A stretch of 64,000 nt of DNA from Ustilaginoidea virens (taxonomy: Eukaryota > Ascomycota > Sordariomycetes > Hypocreales > Clavicipitaceae), in assembly GCF_000687475.1 (NCBI RefSeq), contig NC_057318.1:4650001-4714000 (forward strand), read 5' to 3'. The position numbers and the translations under genes were made by a program. Below the pieces are notes generated by a model that was not told where the DNA came from, did not search any database, and saw nothing but the letters and a program-made list of their open reading frames with translations. Within the stretch, counting starts at the first letter, position 1. Every line of letters starts with the position of its first letter. Shown piece by piece: positions 33,893 to 45,125 of this stretch.

Positions 33893-36050
33893 GGGGGGCG
33901 TCGAGGTCAAGTCGGCCGGCGGTTGGTGCAACCAGCTGGCCGTACGAACCTGGTCTGGTGTTGTGTCGGTGCTGCGTCGGTGCTGCGTCGGTGCTGCGTC
34001 GGTGCTGTGTCGATGCCCGTGTCGATGCTGTGTCGGTGCCGTGTCGGTGCTGCTTGTCCTTGGCGTCTGGTCTAGTCTGGTGCACGTGTTGCGTGTGGTG
34101 TTTTTGACGCCTGGCCTGGTGTTTGCCGGAGCCTTCTCGTCCTTGCCGTCTAGCCTGGTTGCTGGTTGCTGGTTGCTGGTTGCTGGTTGCTGGTTGCTGG
34201 TTGCTGCTGCCCTTGGTCGGTGCTTCCAGTCTTGTCCTCGACGTTCCCGTACCTGGCCCTCGGCAAGTAACGTGCAAGTACCAAGTACCAAGTACCAAGT
34301 ACCCGCCCTGCCCATCGATGAATTCAATTCAATGGGTCACGTCAATCAACTAGGGCCAGCTCATTCCATCACCCAGCATCACCGGGCCAAATCAAACCTG
34401 CATGTGCCTACCAGACATGTACAGTACCTACTTGAGCACCTGGCAATCCTCAGCATCGACCGAATCAAGGTTTGCGCGTCTGGTGAGTCCCTGCCGAGTG
34501 GTTGACGTCACGGACCAACCAAGAGTCAATCGATCGGCCAGGCCAAACTCCACCAAGCCCAACTCCACCACATGTTGATGTTGACTGCCCTGATGACCGA
34601 CGTCTGGGTCCCAGCTGAGAGCTCCCACAAAGAGCTCCCTCCGTCAAGGCCCGCCGTCAAGAATGCAAACTTCCCAGGGTGCAAGGATACTAGGATGCAA
34701 CGGCAACACTCATTACCCCCATCTGCCCGGTAGTCTGGGAACCGCACGTAGCAAAGGAAAAAAAGCACTCATTTGTTCAAGACTATCTGATGTATAACTG
34801 GCCACGCTTCCCCCATCGCGTGCACCGGACTCCCCTCCATGACCAAGGAACAACGACCAAACAAGATGGGCTTTGCGCGGTGAGGCTGCAGTCTGAATCC
34901 GGCCATTCCCCCCCGAGGCCGAGGCCCGTCGTTGACGTCTTGCCACCAAAAAAAAGGAGAGAAAAAGGAAGGGAAAAACAAAAAAAAAAAAAAGAGAAAC
35001 ACACGCCCGTCGTTCTTTGGATTAATGCCCTGGCGTAGCCAGCTCCCTTATTGTCTGCCGAACATGACGTGACCCAATCATGCATGCCTAGGATATCCAG
35101 CACACCGTTTCGAGGACATGCCATCATGCCATGCCCACAGTCACCATTCCGTCCGTTTGTGCATCTCCACGTCCAAGTTGAAGCGGCCTTTTGATCAAAC
35201 TTCGGGGCGAATCAAAATAAAAAAGACCAGAGGGCTTCTTCTACTCTTCAAACCTCCCCAGAAGCCGCCCCCAGCCGCCAGTCCAAAAGCACCATGTCAA
35301 AAGGATGGTGTTGCTTGGAGGGGCGGGGTGTTGAGACAATCTGATGGCCAGGGAAACCCAAGGAAAATCTTAATTGGACAACGCAGCTGTACCGCAACGA
35401 CTGAAAACTAGCATCTGAAGAAAGGTGGGAGAGGACCTGCAAGAGCTCCAGCAATGACCTCGACATCAAGGCTTCATTTGCACGAGAAACCCGATCCTCT
35501 CCGGGGCCCCTCAGCGCATCTGCAGCTGCCTCATGAATAAACCCTGCATGACACATGTTTCTGAGTTTGCCGTGATCCGCCAGGGCAAATCACCGGGCAT
35601 GCCGTTCAGATACGGCTGCGTGGGACAGAAAGCCGTTCGGCTGACTCGTCAGGCTCATGTGCCTGATCATCTGCCAAAGCAACCAACTGAGCCGACGGGC
35701 ACCATCCGAGCCACATGTGTAGTAGTGGTGGTCAACCTTCAAAATGCGTCGAAGAACGAAGTATAGCAAATGCGTGACAATGAAAATAAGCGATAGAAAA
35801 AAAGGGAGGGGGCAAAAAAGAAAGAAACCCGACTTCTCGGGCAAGACCCCGCCTTGAAATCGAGTGCGCGCCCATGAGCTGTACCACTCAGCAAGAGGAA
35901 GCTGCCAAGGCTTCCAGCTTTGTTTCAGGTGCAGGTGTGCCTTTCGAGTCTTGTCGGAACAGACGTGTGATATGCTCTCGTCGCAGAGCCTATGCTGCTA
36001 TTCCAAGTGGGTTTTAGTCCGAGGAAGCGACACGAAGCCATTCCACAGAT
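33893..36050. promoter_or_regulatory. upstream region of the 5-phosphatase / downstream of CK1
   Basis: A gap of 2.2 kb without a supported gene. Next to the 5-phosphatase start are GTGCTGCGTCG-type imperfect repeats (about 33965-34050), a TTGCTGG array (about 34148-34204) and CAAGTAC repeats (about 34270-34300). Short A-rich runs lie near 34950-34995. Confidence 0.5.
34148..34204. repeat. 7-base tandem repeat GGTTGCT
   Basis: About eight consecutive GGTTGCT copies in the 5' flank of the 5-phosphatase gene. The minus-strand frame reads QQPATSN repeatedly and is not counted as protein. Confidence 0.8.
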
Positions 36051-37476
36051 TCAGTTGGGCCGGAAGTTGCCAGAGGCGTAAGCCGCTCCCTTCGAAGCAG
36101 AGCGAAGCCTGTTTATCGTCCACTGAGTCAGCAATAGATTGTCAGCTACTTTTTCCCTTAAGCAAGCGGTATCAAGTACAGTCAATGCGCGCAGGGGGAA
36201 AAAAAAAAAAAAAAGAGGAGAAAAAAAATCTCCGACTCCTTGCAGGGAAAGCAGAATTGTCGTCAAAAGGCCGGGGCTATTTGTCACACTCACATCCTGT
36301 CGCTACCGCCAATCGCGCGGCTGGTATCCGGAGTGTCAACACCAGCGCCAGACCCGCGTTCGAGCATCTTGCGGCGAGTGCTGGGAAGAGCATTTGGCTT
36401 GACGCCAGACTGGCCCGCATTGGCAGCGGTTGCGCGGGAGGCACGAGCCTTGTCGTCCTCGTCAGGGTTTGCGTTTGCAATGGCCTGCGCGTTTTTCTGG
36501 TACTTGTAGACGGTCCAGTCAAAGACATAGTCGTACTGGAATCCTTCGCGGACGAAGAGGTCGCGGAAAATTTTGCGCAGGTAGCTGTAGTCGGGCTTGT
36601 CGTCGAAGCGTAGGGAACGAGTATAGTTGAGGTAAATGGCAAACTCGTTGGGGAAGCCGCGGCAGAGAACCTCGGTTGGCGTGGTCATCTTCTTCTCCAT
36701 GATGCGGTCATACTTTTGCTTCTTGGTAGCAGCTTTCAAGCCCTGCCAAGGAAGGGAGCCGCGGCAAAAGTAGAGCATGACGTATCCGAGCGACTCCATG
36801 TCGTCGCGGCGAGACTGCTCGACACCCAGGTGAGTGTTGATGGAAGCATAACGAGCCGTGCCGGTCAGGTTCTTGTTCTCGCGGTAAGGAATGTGGAAGT
36901 GCGTCTTGGGGTCGCGGTACTTCTTGGCCAAGCCAAAGTCGATGACATTGACCTGGTTCCCGCGCTTTCCAATGCCCATGAGGAAATTGTCGGGCTTGAT
37001 GTCGCGGTGGATGAAGGACTTGGCGTGGATGTACTCGATTCGAGAAATGAGCTGATCGGCGAGGAGGAGCACGGTTTTCAAGGAGAATTTTCGGTTGCAA
37101 AAGTTGAAGAGGTCCTCCAAGCTGGGGCCGAGTAAATCAAGCACCATGGCATTGTAGTCGCACTCGGTACCGAACCAACGGACAAAAGGGATGCCGACAC
37201 CACCGGCCAACGACTTGTAGACACGAGCCTCATACTCGAGCTGGGGGTGCTTGGCCTTGACAGACTCCAACTTGATGGCAATCTCTTCACCAGAGATGAT
37301 GTTGGTGCCCAAGTAGATGTCGCCAAAAGACCCAGAACCAATCTTTCGGCCGATGCGGTATTTGTTACCGACGCGCAGATCCTGTTTGAACACTCGAGTC
37401 AGTATTTCTGTGGGCCGAGTACCGACATGGACGCATTGATAATTCAGGCCAAGGAGTTTTTCACGTATTATTTCTT

Positions 37477-37518
<42 letters not shown>

Positions 37519-37645
37519 CAAACCTGAAATGGGAAGCAAACGGGGGGGCCAATTGGTCTCCGAAGCATTACCGGCACACGCGGGCCGCTTCAAGCCAAGA
37601 CGGAGAAAATACTGCAAAGAAAGGGTTTCTCACCATGGTCGTCAT
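36051..37645 (-). CDS. casein kinase 1 (CK1 delta/epsilon type)
   Basis: Exons complement(37634..37645, 36294..37381, 36051..36108), 385 residues. It is a serine/threonine kinase of the Hhp1/CK1 group, with family roles in DNA repair, morphogenesis and clock protein turnover. The catalytic core is complete: [12 protein letters not shown] glycine loop, [14 protein letters not shown] catalytic loop (near 127), DFGLAKKY, the CK1-specific LGPSLEDLF, and [11 protein letters not shown] (near 193) that replaces APE. The first exon is only 12 bases (MTTM) before a 252-base intron. The body is open to an in-frame TGA at 36290. A GTGAGT donor there joins, after 185 bases, to an exon ending ASGNFRPN, keeping the frame and completing DRMLRSASKG. 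The last intron is less certain than the first. Confidence 0.92.
37478..37516 (+). repeat. 39-base poly-T run inside CK1 intron 1
   Basis: Uninterrupted T on the plus strand, so A on the CK1 coding strand, within intron 37382-37633. Confidence 0.85.
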
Positions 37646-38192
37646 GATTGCTGCCGACTGCGAGGTGGCTCCCTTCAGCGAGGAAAGGAAGCCGAGAGAA
37701 AGTTAAAAAGAGCGGTTACGCGGCGGAAGGGGCCAAGAGTATATGGGCGCTAGGCACCGCGACTATGCAGGTGGAAGTCAGCAGATGACTTGACCAAAAA
37801 GGAGAAACGTCAAGCCAAAATGGACAGTGGATGATGGACGATGGAATCAAAGAGATGAGATGAGGCGGGGCGATTCCAGCGTGATGTGATGGGTGCAAGG
37901 AGGAAGGGGGTTTGATTCACGATGGCTGGGGCAGGTGAAGGCTTTGAAGGCAAGGTGCTGCGCCACCGGGACAAGTTCGGTGCAGATCGATCCAGTCTTG
38001 ACCAGGAGTCGCAATTGGTTACGGCCCAGTCTCACGGTGAGCACGACAACAAGTCAGCAGCCCATCCGTCGGGACTCGGTTCCACAAAAAGCATGGAATG
38101 AATGCCCGCAAGGGGAAGAGCCCAAAGCGCAAGTCGTGCCCGAAACGAGCCGGGGGCCAGGCCAAAACCGTCTGGATGGTGATGATGGGGGG

Positions 38193-38233
<41 letters not shown>
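38193..38233 (+). repeat. 41-base poly-A run
   Basis: Uninterrupted A upstream of casein kinase 1, about 550 bases before its start codon. A splice-acceptor-like or promoter role is not evident. Confidence 0.85.
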
Positions 38234-38235
<2 letters not shown>

Positions 38236-39508
38236 TACCCAGACCTGACGAGTTGATTGCTGTTGAGGCGGTGAGAGGCGAGCCGCCTGGTAGTGAGTGC
38301 ACTGCAGTGGGTAGTGGGTAGTGGGTAGTGGGTAGTGAGTGAGTGGTGAGCGGTTGGTTGGTGACGGCTGGGGCAAGCTTTGGCAACGGGTCGGGCGAGA
38401 TGCAGCTACGTGGTAACAACAACTCAACGGCGTCCCACGGGGCCGTCCACGCGCTGGATGCTTGGCAGGCTGCGACGAAGACTGCGGCGAAGGCTGCGAC
38501 GAAGCAGTCGAGGATGTCTGCGTCGTCGACCAGGCGAAGCTGGCAGTTGACAGTGCAGTGGTGTGATGGCGACGCGGGTGACTTGCGGTGGGTGACTTGG
38601 GAGGAGGTTGAGAAGAATTGAGGAGAGCAGAGATGGAAACCAAGGCAGGGTCGGGGAGGAGGGAGAAGAGAGAAACACTAGGGAGGCTAGGAAGGGGAGG
38701 GGGGGGGGGGGGCGGAAGGCGGAAGGCGGCGAAGGGAGGCAAGACGACGGACGGGGCTGGCAGAAAAGGCGAGCCGTGCAATCCGTAGCACAAGGCCAAC
38801 ATACAGTTATGTAACATGCCAGGACTTCTCCGTCCGTAACCAGCATGCCTGTAGAGCCCGCGGGCGATGAGGGCGCTGTAATCTGTACTCTGTACTCTGT
38901 AATCTGTAATCTGGGGGGGGCCCCGGCTCCAGCGGCGATGCCTGGCCATGGGCAGGTCAAGGTCAACCCGTCGCAGCTGGCATTGAATTGATTGATTCAT
39001 TCATTATTCACTTATGACTGCATCCACAACATCATGGCATAACCTCGACGCTGACGCCGTCGGTGACGCCGCCGCACTGTGCATTACGCACCGTGGACGA
39101 CGGGCTTCCGTGCCACGCCCGCCACGCCACCCATCAGCCTCTGGCGCACGTGCCAGCACTGCCGACACCTTTCCTCTCCCGGAGAATTCCAAGGCTTCAA
39201 CCTTCCCCCCCATGGCAACAACCCAGCGCTGTTCAAATTTTCACGCGGCTGCGCAACAGGCGAGGCACGGAGCAGCCAAGACAAGCAAAGCAATCCAGCC
39301 AACTCTTTTGCTCGGAACGAGGCAGCGAGCAAGGGCCCTGGTGGCTGGTGGGCTAGGGGGCTCGCCGGACTCGAGGCTGGAAACAAAGGAAGCAGCCAGG
39401 CAGCGCCAAGCCAGACGTCCATGCGAGGCCGCGCAGTGCTGCCCAACGGTGGATCGGTGCATCGGATCGCACCACCAGGCACGCAGCCCCTGATGGTAAA
39501 AGCCGACA

Positions 39509-39556
39509 AAGACGACAAAGACGACAAAGACGACAAAGACGACAAAGACGACAAAG
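39509..39556. repeat. 9-base tandem repeat GACGACAAA
   Basis: Five to six perfect copies. A 9-base unit keeps all frames open and so yields spurious frames (DDK on plus, FVV on minus). Confidence 0.85.
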
Positions 39557-41049
39557 ACCAGGCGACGGTTCAATGCTTGCCTCGAGTCGTGAATCCGACC
39601 GGCCGGCAAGGCAAGCTGGTCGGTCCCGCCAGGCGCCAGCCACCCACGAGTTCCCGCTTGGCACCAGACGCTGTGCGACGCTGCGACGCTGCGACGCTGC
39701 GACGCTGCTACGCTGCTACGCCGCGTCCGCAGGCGTCCGCAGGCGTCCGCAGGCCTGGTCCGCAGGTGTCCGCTCCGCCGGTAGCAGCCCGGTGGCCAGG
39801 CCGGCCGATCATCGGCGCACTCGCAGCCGCGCATGAGTAATGAATGCATGACCTGCCGCCGCCATTCTACGCCCGCCCTTTTCATGGCAGCACCACGAAC
39901 GAGTATCCATCCATCCATCCATCCATCCATCCATCCCATCCGTCCATCCGTACACGCTTCCATGGTTCGTTCATCCGAGGGCGGCACGGCGCAAAACGCT
40001 ACCTCGCCTCGGCTTCTATTTTTAGCTCGCGCGGTTTTTTGAACCAACGCGTCAGCGGCACTGGCAGCATGCCAGCGCAAAACGTCGCAGCAAATTGATG
40101 ACGTTGATTCGTCCGACCTTTCGTCAGTTGCCCGTCCTTGTCGTCGAAATGCGTCGAATGCACCAGCGTCCAGGCCCAACTTCACACGTCCGTCGACATT
40201 CACGGCTGCCCTGGGGAATTCGCCATCCATCTCAACAGACTTCAGTCAGATCCGACTGACTAGGTTCGTCGTGCTGTCCTGCGGACCCAACCTCACCTCA
40301 ATCCGTTAAAGGGGACGATGTTTAACCCTCACCAAACATCAGCGCAGTATATGCTACACACTTTTTCAAGTCTTCAACGTAAAGCCTTCCACCCGTCCCT
40401 CCCTCTCCGACAAATCTTGGTCTCTAATACACGAAATCTCCACACACTTGGCAGCCGGTACGAAAGAAACAAGGAAAGGAAAGAGAAAATATATCCAATT
40501 CCACACAACATATATGCATGACCCGAGACGCAGCTGGCTGTACGCAGAATGCGCGTGCAGTCCACGCCGACGCCGACGGCTGACCCCAGACAGAGCCCAC
40601 GACGCATCCAAAAATAAACAAGATGCTTTTTCTCCTCTACATCCGTCTGATGCATGAAAAGATGGGCAAATGCCGCTTCCGAATGAAACACGCCTTCACA
40701 GTTCCTATCAAATGGCCAGGGTGGATTCCATCCATCAGAGATCCCAAAACTAGAGGTTGCGTTGGGGCAAGTCCAACATGCTATTTCCGCGCTGGCTGCA
40801 AGAGTGAAGCAGGTCGAGGAAGATAGAATAAAGCTGGCACCATCCATCTTCCGACGTCATGACGAGGAATCCCCGTTCCTGAAAAGAAGCGAAAGCGTCG
40901 TCGCTTGTGGGGAAACCCGCAAAGGCCCGGTCGACTGGAGCCGAAAACGGCGCAAAAAAAAAAAAAAAGAAAAGAAAAGACCCCGGTGCCGATCGGATAG
41001 ATAGAATCCACTCAAAAAGCCGTCACGAAAGACGTGCCGCAAACTGTGG

Positions 41050-41836
41050 TTAATCCTGATTTGTGGCCTCTCCGCGGCTCCGTCGATCGTTCCATTTCCG
41101 TTTGCCAGCCCGCGTCTCGTAGTGCGGCGCGACGGCTACAACGTCCTGCATTGTGCCCTCGATAGCAGCCTTGGTCTTGTTGCGGTACGTGTCGACTGTT
41201 ATGGAACCAACAAGTTAGCAAGTGCCACATTGCACAGGCGCAGGAACAGGCGCAAGGCGGCCTTCTTCCGGGTTGCCACTCACGAGCTCGTTGAAGGAAA
41301 ACGGTCCGTCCTGCAAAGACGCGACTCTGAAGCCAGGCCATCCGGTACGCCATGTCGTTCAGTTTTACCTCTTTGCTGCGGCAAGACCTCTTCATCCTGG
41401 GCACCAGAACCCCGCCACTCCCCCCTTCGGCGAGCGACATTTGCACCGCTTCGCTAGCAGACTTGCGGGCTCTTCGAGCCCCGGAGTCACGTCCTTCCGT
41501 CTCTTGAATCTTATCGTCGTCGCATTCATCTTGGACGAAAAACTGAGCACCCGACGCGCTCGGGGGAGGGCTCTGCATTTCTCGAGGGAAGTAGCTGCGG
41601 GGAAACACGCTGGCGCCTTTTCGAAAGCTGTCGGGAATCTCGTTGGTGTCCACGCCGTCCAGAGTGACCCGCACGCGCAACCTCGACCCCCGCATATTAT
41701 CGTCAACCAGAATAAACTTTCGTTTCCTCGCTTCCGGAACATCCGGGAAGAGACCGTCGGGCTCGTTGGCTGAAGCCCTACCATGAGTTCGTGCGGGAAT
41801 CGCACTCCCGCTTGTTCGAGGCGCCATGTGAGACAT
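41050..41836 (-). CDS. fungal protein with a divergent copy of the domain in its neighbour; 5' end uncertain
   Basis: Exons complement(41284..41836, 41050..41195), at least 232 residues. I do not know a function. Conserved-looking blocks are RKFILVDDNMRGSRLRVRVTL, then SVFPRSYFP, a charged 75-residue insert, LNDMAYRMAWLQSRVFAGRTVFLQRALDTYRNK, and a basic C-terminus (ETRAGKRKWNDRRSR). The last block is rebuilt across an 88-base intron with a GTGAGT donor and a GCTAAC branch site. The same block order occurs in the gene at 42907-44582. The open frame continues upstream of the chosen ATG as His/Gln-rich coding-like sequence to about 41983, behind a CTAAC...GAG acceptor, so an upstream first exon is likely and the true N-terminus may be longer. 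A TATAAAA on the minus strand near 42247 could mark the promoter. Confidence 0.65.
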
Positions 41837-42906
41837 CTGCCCTGCCTGAGCACTGGCAGGGTAGCCTTGACCGACGTATCCGGTAAAGACGTGCGTAGGT
41901 CTCACATCGTCTCCCCCGCCATGAGTGCCATGGGCTGTTGCAGTTTGGTGATGCTGGTGTTGATCTTGATAGACAGCTCCGTGGCCTCAACGAAATCATG
42001 TTAGCCCAAGCACACTATCAAGATTGGATGGAATGAGGCGAGAAATGTCTTGGATCGGGGAAGGGGACAACAAGCGAATCGATATCGACGATTGAACAAA
42101 CAGAAACTGTTTTTTTTTTGCTCTTTTTCCCCTTGCTTCTTTCTCTTCTTTGTTCTCGATCATCTTTTCGTCGACACAGAAAACACGCATTTTTTTTTTG
42201 TTCTCCCCCCCCAATCGATAACAGAGCAACTGACTGAGCAAGCAACTTTTATAGCCATAAAAGACAACGCAGATTGAGCTCATCTAGGAGTGTTGCATAA
42301 AACAAACAGCAGCAATGCGAGAGAAAAACACACGAAAAAGAAAAATCCTGCACAGTCGCCACCTTCATGCGACTTTATCATAAAGTACAATAGACTTGGA
42401 GAAGCAGTACCCTTGACCGTGGGCCGTAGTATCCGCCTGCGCAACTGAGAGTACTCGGTTCGTGAGGCTACTCCGACCAAGATCATAGACCGTCATGCCA
42501 CACACGACAAATGACAACAGGAGAAAAATAGTATGTAGCAAGAGATGGGCAAGGGGGAGGGGGGACAAGAATTTGCGCATATAGCAGGCCAGTTTTCCAG
42601 GCGACACCAAAATTGCCAGAAGCTTAACCAAAAGAAAGAAGAAAATGACCCTCAAAAAGGACAAGGAAAGCCGCCGCCGATGAATTTTATACAAGATTTT
42701 TTGTGACAGCAGAAAACAATTTTTTTTTTGGTACCAAGCACATTCGGGGGTAGGAGGGAAGGATTTGGTATCATGAACAGAATCAACGATGACGGCGAAT
42801 TCGGCAAGGCCGCGCGCAGTGCAGTGCAGGGTGCAGGTGTGAGATGACGGGAGGCAAATGGGGCAAGTCCAAAAGCAAGCAGGTGTGCGAACAAATACTA
42901 AAGACA
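41837..42906. promoter_or_regulatory. region between the paired genes, with a likely promoter
   Basis: On the minus strand CTATAAAAG near 42247 resembles a TATA box, followed by a purine-rich leader with no convincing coding exon. The sequence from about 41983 to 41837 is probably coding in the 41050 gene through an upstream exon that I cannot locate. The right part is the 3' flank of the 42907 gene. Confidence 0.45.
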
Positions 42907-44454
42907 TCACATCTGATGATGAAACATACCGACTTCATCTCCGCCTGGAGCGTTTCCATCATGATGCCCGGCATGGTGGTGCATGGGTTGGCCCATGCTG
43001 CCCATACCTGGCTTACCCATGGGTGGTGGTGCCCCATGCATCGGGGCGGGAGCCGCAGAAATCCCTGAGGGCCCGCTGGGGCCAGGAAGGTGTGAAGCGC
43101 CCGAGTGAGGCGTGGGGGTTCCCTGAACCTGCTTGCGATTGTTCATCTTTGCCATGCGGCGAACTCGTCGACTTCGAAGGCGCGGGTCCTGGTTGCTGTT
43201 TCGCCAGCTGTCGACGGCTCTCTGGATCAATCCTCGCTTGCCACGCAGCGGCGCGTTGAGTTGTGCCAAGGCCCAGCCTACTCGGTTGCAATCAGTCTCG
43301 TACATCAGGCGGTTGCCGCGGTACTGATCCTTGGGGCAGCACGCTCGTGGGTACACGCAGTTCTCCTGCTTGAACTCGGCCGAGAGATCGTCGGTGTTGA
43401 CGGACTCGACGTCGCAGCGGATGGTGTACTCCATCTTGACACGATCTCGAGAGTATTCAAAGGCGATCCACTGAACGCCGTTGCCGTCTTGTCTCACAAC
43501 CAGCGGGGTGGTTGCGGGGATGGGACCCGGGGCAGCGTTTGGGTTCACGCCGGGACCAGCGTTGCCGGGGCTTTGCATTTGCGATCCGTTTGGTTGGTGC
43601 TGCGTCTGGGTCTGCGCCATGGGCGAAGCCTGAGCCTGTTTCTGGAGCTGAACGGGCACCTGGGGTTCGATCTTTGTCCGCGGGCTCCCCGTCATGCCGG
43701 CTTGGGCGTGCTGCGCAGCATGTTGCGTCATTTGATTCTGCGGCGCAGTGTGCGACATCATCATATTAGGCTGAGAGGTCATGGATTGTTGCGGATGATG
43801 AGCATGCTGTGCGTACGGGGAGGCGTTTGGGTGGTGCGGCATGGGCTGGTAGTGAGACGGATGTTGGTAATACATTGACTGCTGCAGATGCTGAGATGTC
43901 GGTTGTCCGTATAGGCTCCTGTGCTGGTCATGCTGTGAGGGAGAGGCCACAGAGGCCGGCGAGTTGGACTGCGGCGTGTGATAGGACATGGGAGGATATG
44001 GACGGGGCATTTGAGCAGCAGCCATCATGTCGGGAGTGTCTGGATGGAAAACAGTTGAGGGGGCCTCGGGTTAGTGTCTTGTTCGACTCGACATGAAGGA
44101 CGAAAACGAAGCCGAGACGAGAGCTCTCTCTCTCTCTCTCTCTCTCTCTGTCGTGCCGTCGGGAAGGGAATCATGTGCCAAGGGACTGGGAAAGAGGAGA
44201 GCGTACCTGCGGATGTGTATCCGCTGTTGGCACCGGGAGTGCTGTAAGGACTTGGGTGGCTGTAGTAACCCAGGTTGTCTTGGGCAGCGCTGGCCTGGTT
44301 GCCAGCTTGGTAGGCTTGAGAGAGCGTGTGGTGGGATGAATAGGCGCTCTGCTGGTGTTGGGGCGGAGGCAAGGAATGATGCTGGTGCTGGGCTGCGTGC
44401 TGATGGGATTGGTGATGGTGCTGCTGTTGCTGTTGCTGGTGCTGCTGTTGCTGG

Positions 44455-44486
<32 letters not shown>

Positions 44487-44582
44487 GACGATGCTCGACG
44501 GTCGTGAATGATGCAGGTGCTGGGAAGTAGGCGGACCCTGTTGCTGGTGGTGAGAATGATGCTGCATAGAGGCAAGACGCAT
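42907..44582 (-). CDS. Gln/His-rich protein with a fungal DUF8032-like domain
   Basis: Exons complement(44207..44582, 42907..44039), 502 residues. It is probably a nuclear regulatory-type protein, inferred from composition only. The first 130 residues are a Gln/His tract with up to nine consecutive Gln. The conserved domain covers about 315-430: WIAFEYSRDRVKMEYTIRC, NCVYPRACCPKDQYRGNRL, and a helix-rich end GKRGLIQRAVDSWRNSNQ then RSRRVRRMAKMNNRK. It is recalled as DUF8032, a guess at the family name. A disordered Pro/Gly/His C-terminus follows. The intron is 167 bases. The exact start is unsettled: in-frame ATGs are at 44582 and 44567, and an acceptor-like CTTACTGAT...ATGCAG overlaps them. 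A donor-like GTATGT near the 3' end means a further short exon cannot be excluded. Confidence 0.75.
44396..44490 (-). repeat. CAG/CTG repeat encoding a Gln/His tract
   Basis: CTGCTG and CTGTTG units on the plus strand give poly-glutamine interrupted by histidine in the 42907-44582 protein. It is mixed CAG/CAA, which is usual for a stable tract. Confidence 0.85.
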
Positions 44583-45069
44583 CAGTAAGACATTCGACGT
44601 GGAAGAAGTGGTTTGAGCAGATGCAGAAAGATGACGGGAAGAAGGACGCGTTGGTGTTTTATTCCCCCCCTGGCTGGTGTCATGGTCTGGGGGAGCTCCT
44701 GGGTGGAGTGGGCCGTCCCCTGGTGAGGACTGGGATAGCACGGGTGAGGCGTGCTAGACCCAGGACAACCACGCGGATAAAGCAAACCTTGCAGCTTCTG
44801 CACGCGAGTTGTGTAAAGGCTGTAAAGGCTCAAGCTCTTTTTGCCTAGGGCACCCTTGAGCGGACCGAACGAGGTTGACCTGACCCAGGCTGACCCAAGC
44901 TGCTGACCCAAGGAGATGGGTTGAGATGGGTTGAGATGGACTTGATTGGCAAGCCCCCGCTGGCGTGCGCGTCCCGAGAGGCAAAAGGCAAGCAAAAAGG
45001 AAGCAGCAGAAAGATGGACCAGACGTTATGGGGTGCAGCGACCGAACGAACCAGACAAGATGTGGGAAG

Positions 45070-45125
<56 letters not shown>

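Larger units (their letters stand above)
37646..41049. promoter_or_regulatory. upstream region of CK1 / downstream of the 41050 gene
   Basis: A gap of 3.4 kb without a supported gene. It contains a 41-base A run (38193-38233), TAGTGGG repeats (about 38308-38337), a GACGACAAA array (39509-39556), GCGACGCT and GCGTCCGCAG units (39673-39757) and CATC units (39907-39936). The longest open frame, 329 codons on the minus strand across 39241-40230, runs through these repeats and is not supported. Confidence 0.55.

Noticed and set aside
35825..35930. tRNA-like or pol III-like sequence on the minus strand (GAGTGGTACAGC...TTTCTTTTTTG)
   Set aside because: There is no B box, and the arms do not pair into a cloverleaf.
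39241..40230. Open frame of 329 codons, minus strand
   Set aside because: It is held open by 9-base and 8-base repeats (FVV and RRS-type runs) with no conserved block.
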